From an uncultured Verrucomicrobiales bacterium (GTDB taxonomy: Bacteria; Verrucomicrobiota; Verrucomicrobiia; Verrucomicrobiales; Akkermansiaceae), in NCBI GenBank assembly GCA_937916135.1, contig CALFTQ010000161.1, positions 1 through 22,151 of the forward strand: a stretch of DNA of 22,151 nucleotides, given 5' to 3'. Numbering within the stretch: position 1 is the stretch's first letter; the number at the start of each line of letters is the position of its first letter. A program made the translations under genes and the position numbers. The notes under the pieces are model-generated. The model was given only the letters and a program-made list of their open reading frames with translations. It searched no databases and was not told the DNA's origin. Positions 21,985-22,151 of this stretch are shown in pieces.

Positions 21985-22017
21985 CTTCAGAAATGAAGCC
22001 GTGCGCCAGACCAGAGC

Positions 22018-22151
22018 TCAGGCCATGGTCACCTTAGCAGCTTTGTGGATGAGCTCAGCTTCGCGCTTGACTCGCACTTGCAAGTCTGCCAGGGCATTCA
22101 TGTAGTAGATGTAAGCATCATACGGAGAGGGGTAGGGGGTGAACCCGTTGC
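22018..22151 (-). CDS. C-terminal end of an unidentified protein (5' end outside the window)
   Basis: The last 44 codons of a minus-strand gene ending in TGA at 22018. The visible tail reads NGFTPYPSPYDAYIYYMN, then ALADLQVRVKREAELIHKAAKVTMA as a charged, probably helical or coiled-coil segment (split ALADLQVRVKRE / AELIHKAAKVTMA). I do not recognise the family. The good terminator directly after the stop and host-like codon use support it as a real gene. Confidence 0.6.
   Translation of the reverse strand, partial: NGFTPYPSPYDAYIYYMNALADLQVRVKREAELIHKAAKVTMA

Larger units (their letters stand above)
21773..22017. other. Intergenic region upstream of argG, no gene seen
   Basis: It holds copy B of the dispersed element (21805-21872), an open frame of 48 codons beginning at 21805 that includes it, and the terminator of the next gene (21945-21984). 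The frame has no recognisable domain and I do not call it a gene. Confidence 0.6.

Overview
The window looks like chromosomal DNA of a Verrucomicrobiota-type bacterium, perhaps Akkermansia-like. This rests on overall impression: moderately high GC, dense housekeeping genes, no Shine-Dalgarno (SD) sequences that I could find, an enlarged periplasmic FtsH domain, and a PrsW protease with a GYF-like domain. No single marker fixes the taxon. I see no rRNA, tRNA, insertion sequence, phage or CRISPR array.

Layout. 1-304 is non-coding with hairpins. 305-6186 (minus strand) holds two units: glnS-ribBA (10-nt gap), then ftsH-rsfS (22-nt gap), separated by two hairpins. rnc (6302-6985, +) diverges from glnS and converges on a miaB-transglutaminase pair (9278-6982, -) joined by an ATGA overlap. 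A PrsW-family membrane protease and a DUF5009/NagX-like membrane acyltransferase follow, both on the minus strand. A 2-Cys peroxiredoxin (+) diverges from the acyltransferase across a PerR/Fur-like inverted repeat and converges on a CysJ-type flavin reductase (-) through a hairpin-rich spacer bounded by heptamer repeats. Next come a cation diffusion facilitator (-) with a perfect palindrome upstream of its promoter, the RNase P RNA gene rnpB (-), and dxr (+). 17346-20363 (-) is a low-GC surface-glycan cassette: family 2 glycosyltransferase, family 4 glycosyltransferase, and a hexapeptide acyltransferase fused to an acyl-carrier-like domain. It lies directly downstream of argG. The window ends in the C-terminus of an unidentified gene.

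How the parts work together. Most genes are independent housekeeping functions: translation and tRNA maturation (glnS, miaB, rnpB, rnc, rsfS), membrane quality control (ftsH), riboflavin, isoprenoid and arginine synthesis, redox defence and metal export. The glycan cassette is the accessory part; its three genes are tightly coupled (1-nt gap, then a 4-nt overlap).

Most notable. (1) Sigma70-like promoters, mostly with exact 17-bp spacers, end only 6-10 nt before the start codon of seven genes, which predicts leaderless or near-leaderless mRNAs. (2) A repeat of about 66 bp lies about 100 nt upstream of both the flavin reductase gene and argG. (3) Two candidate metal/peroxide-type operators. (4) An acyltransferase-carrier protein fusion. 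(5) A G8 tract in a glycosyltransferase that could allow phase variation. (6) Inverted heptamer arrays flanking a bidirectional terminator.
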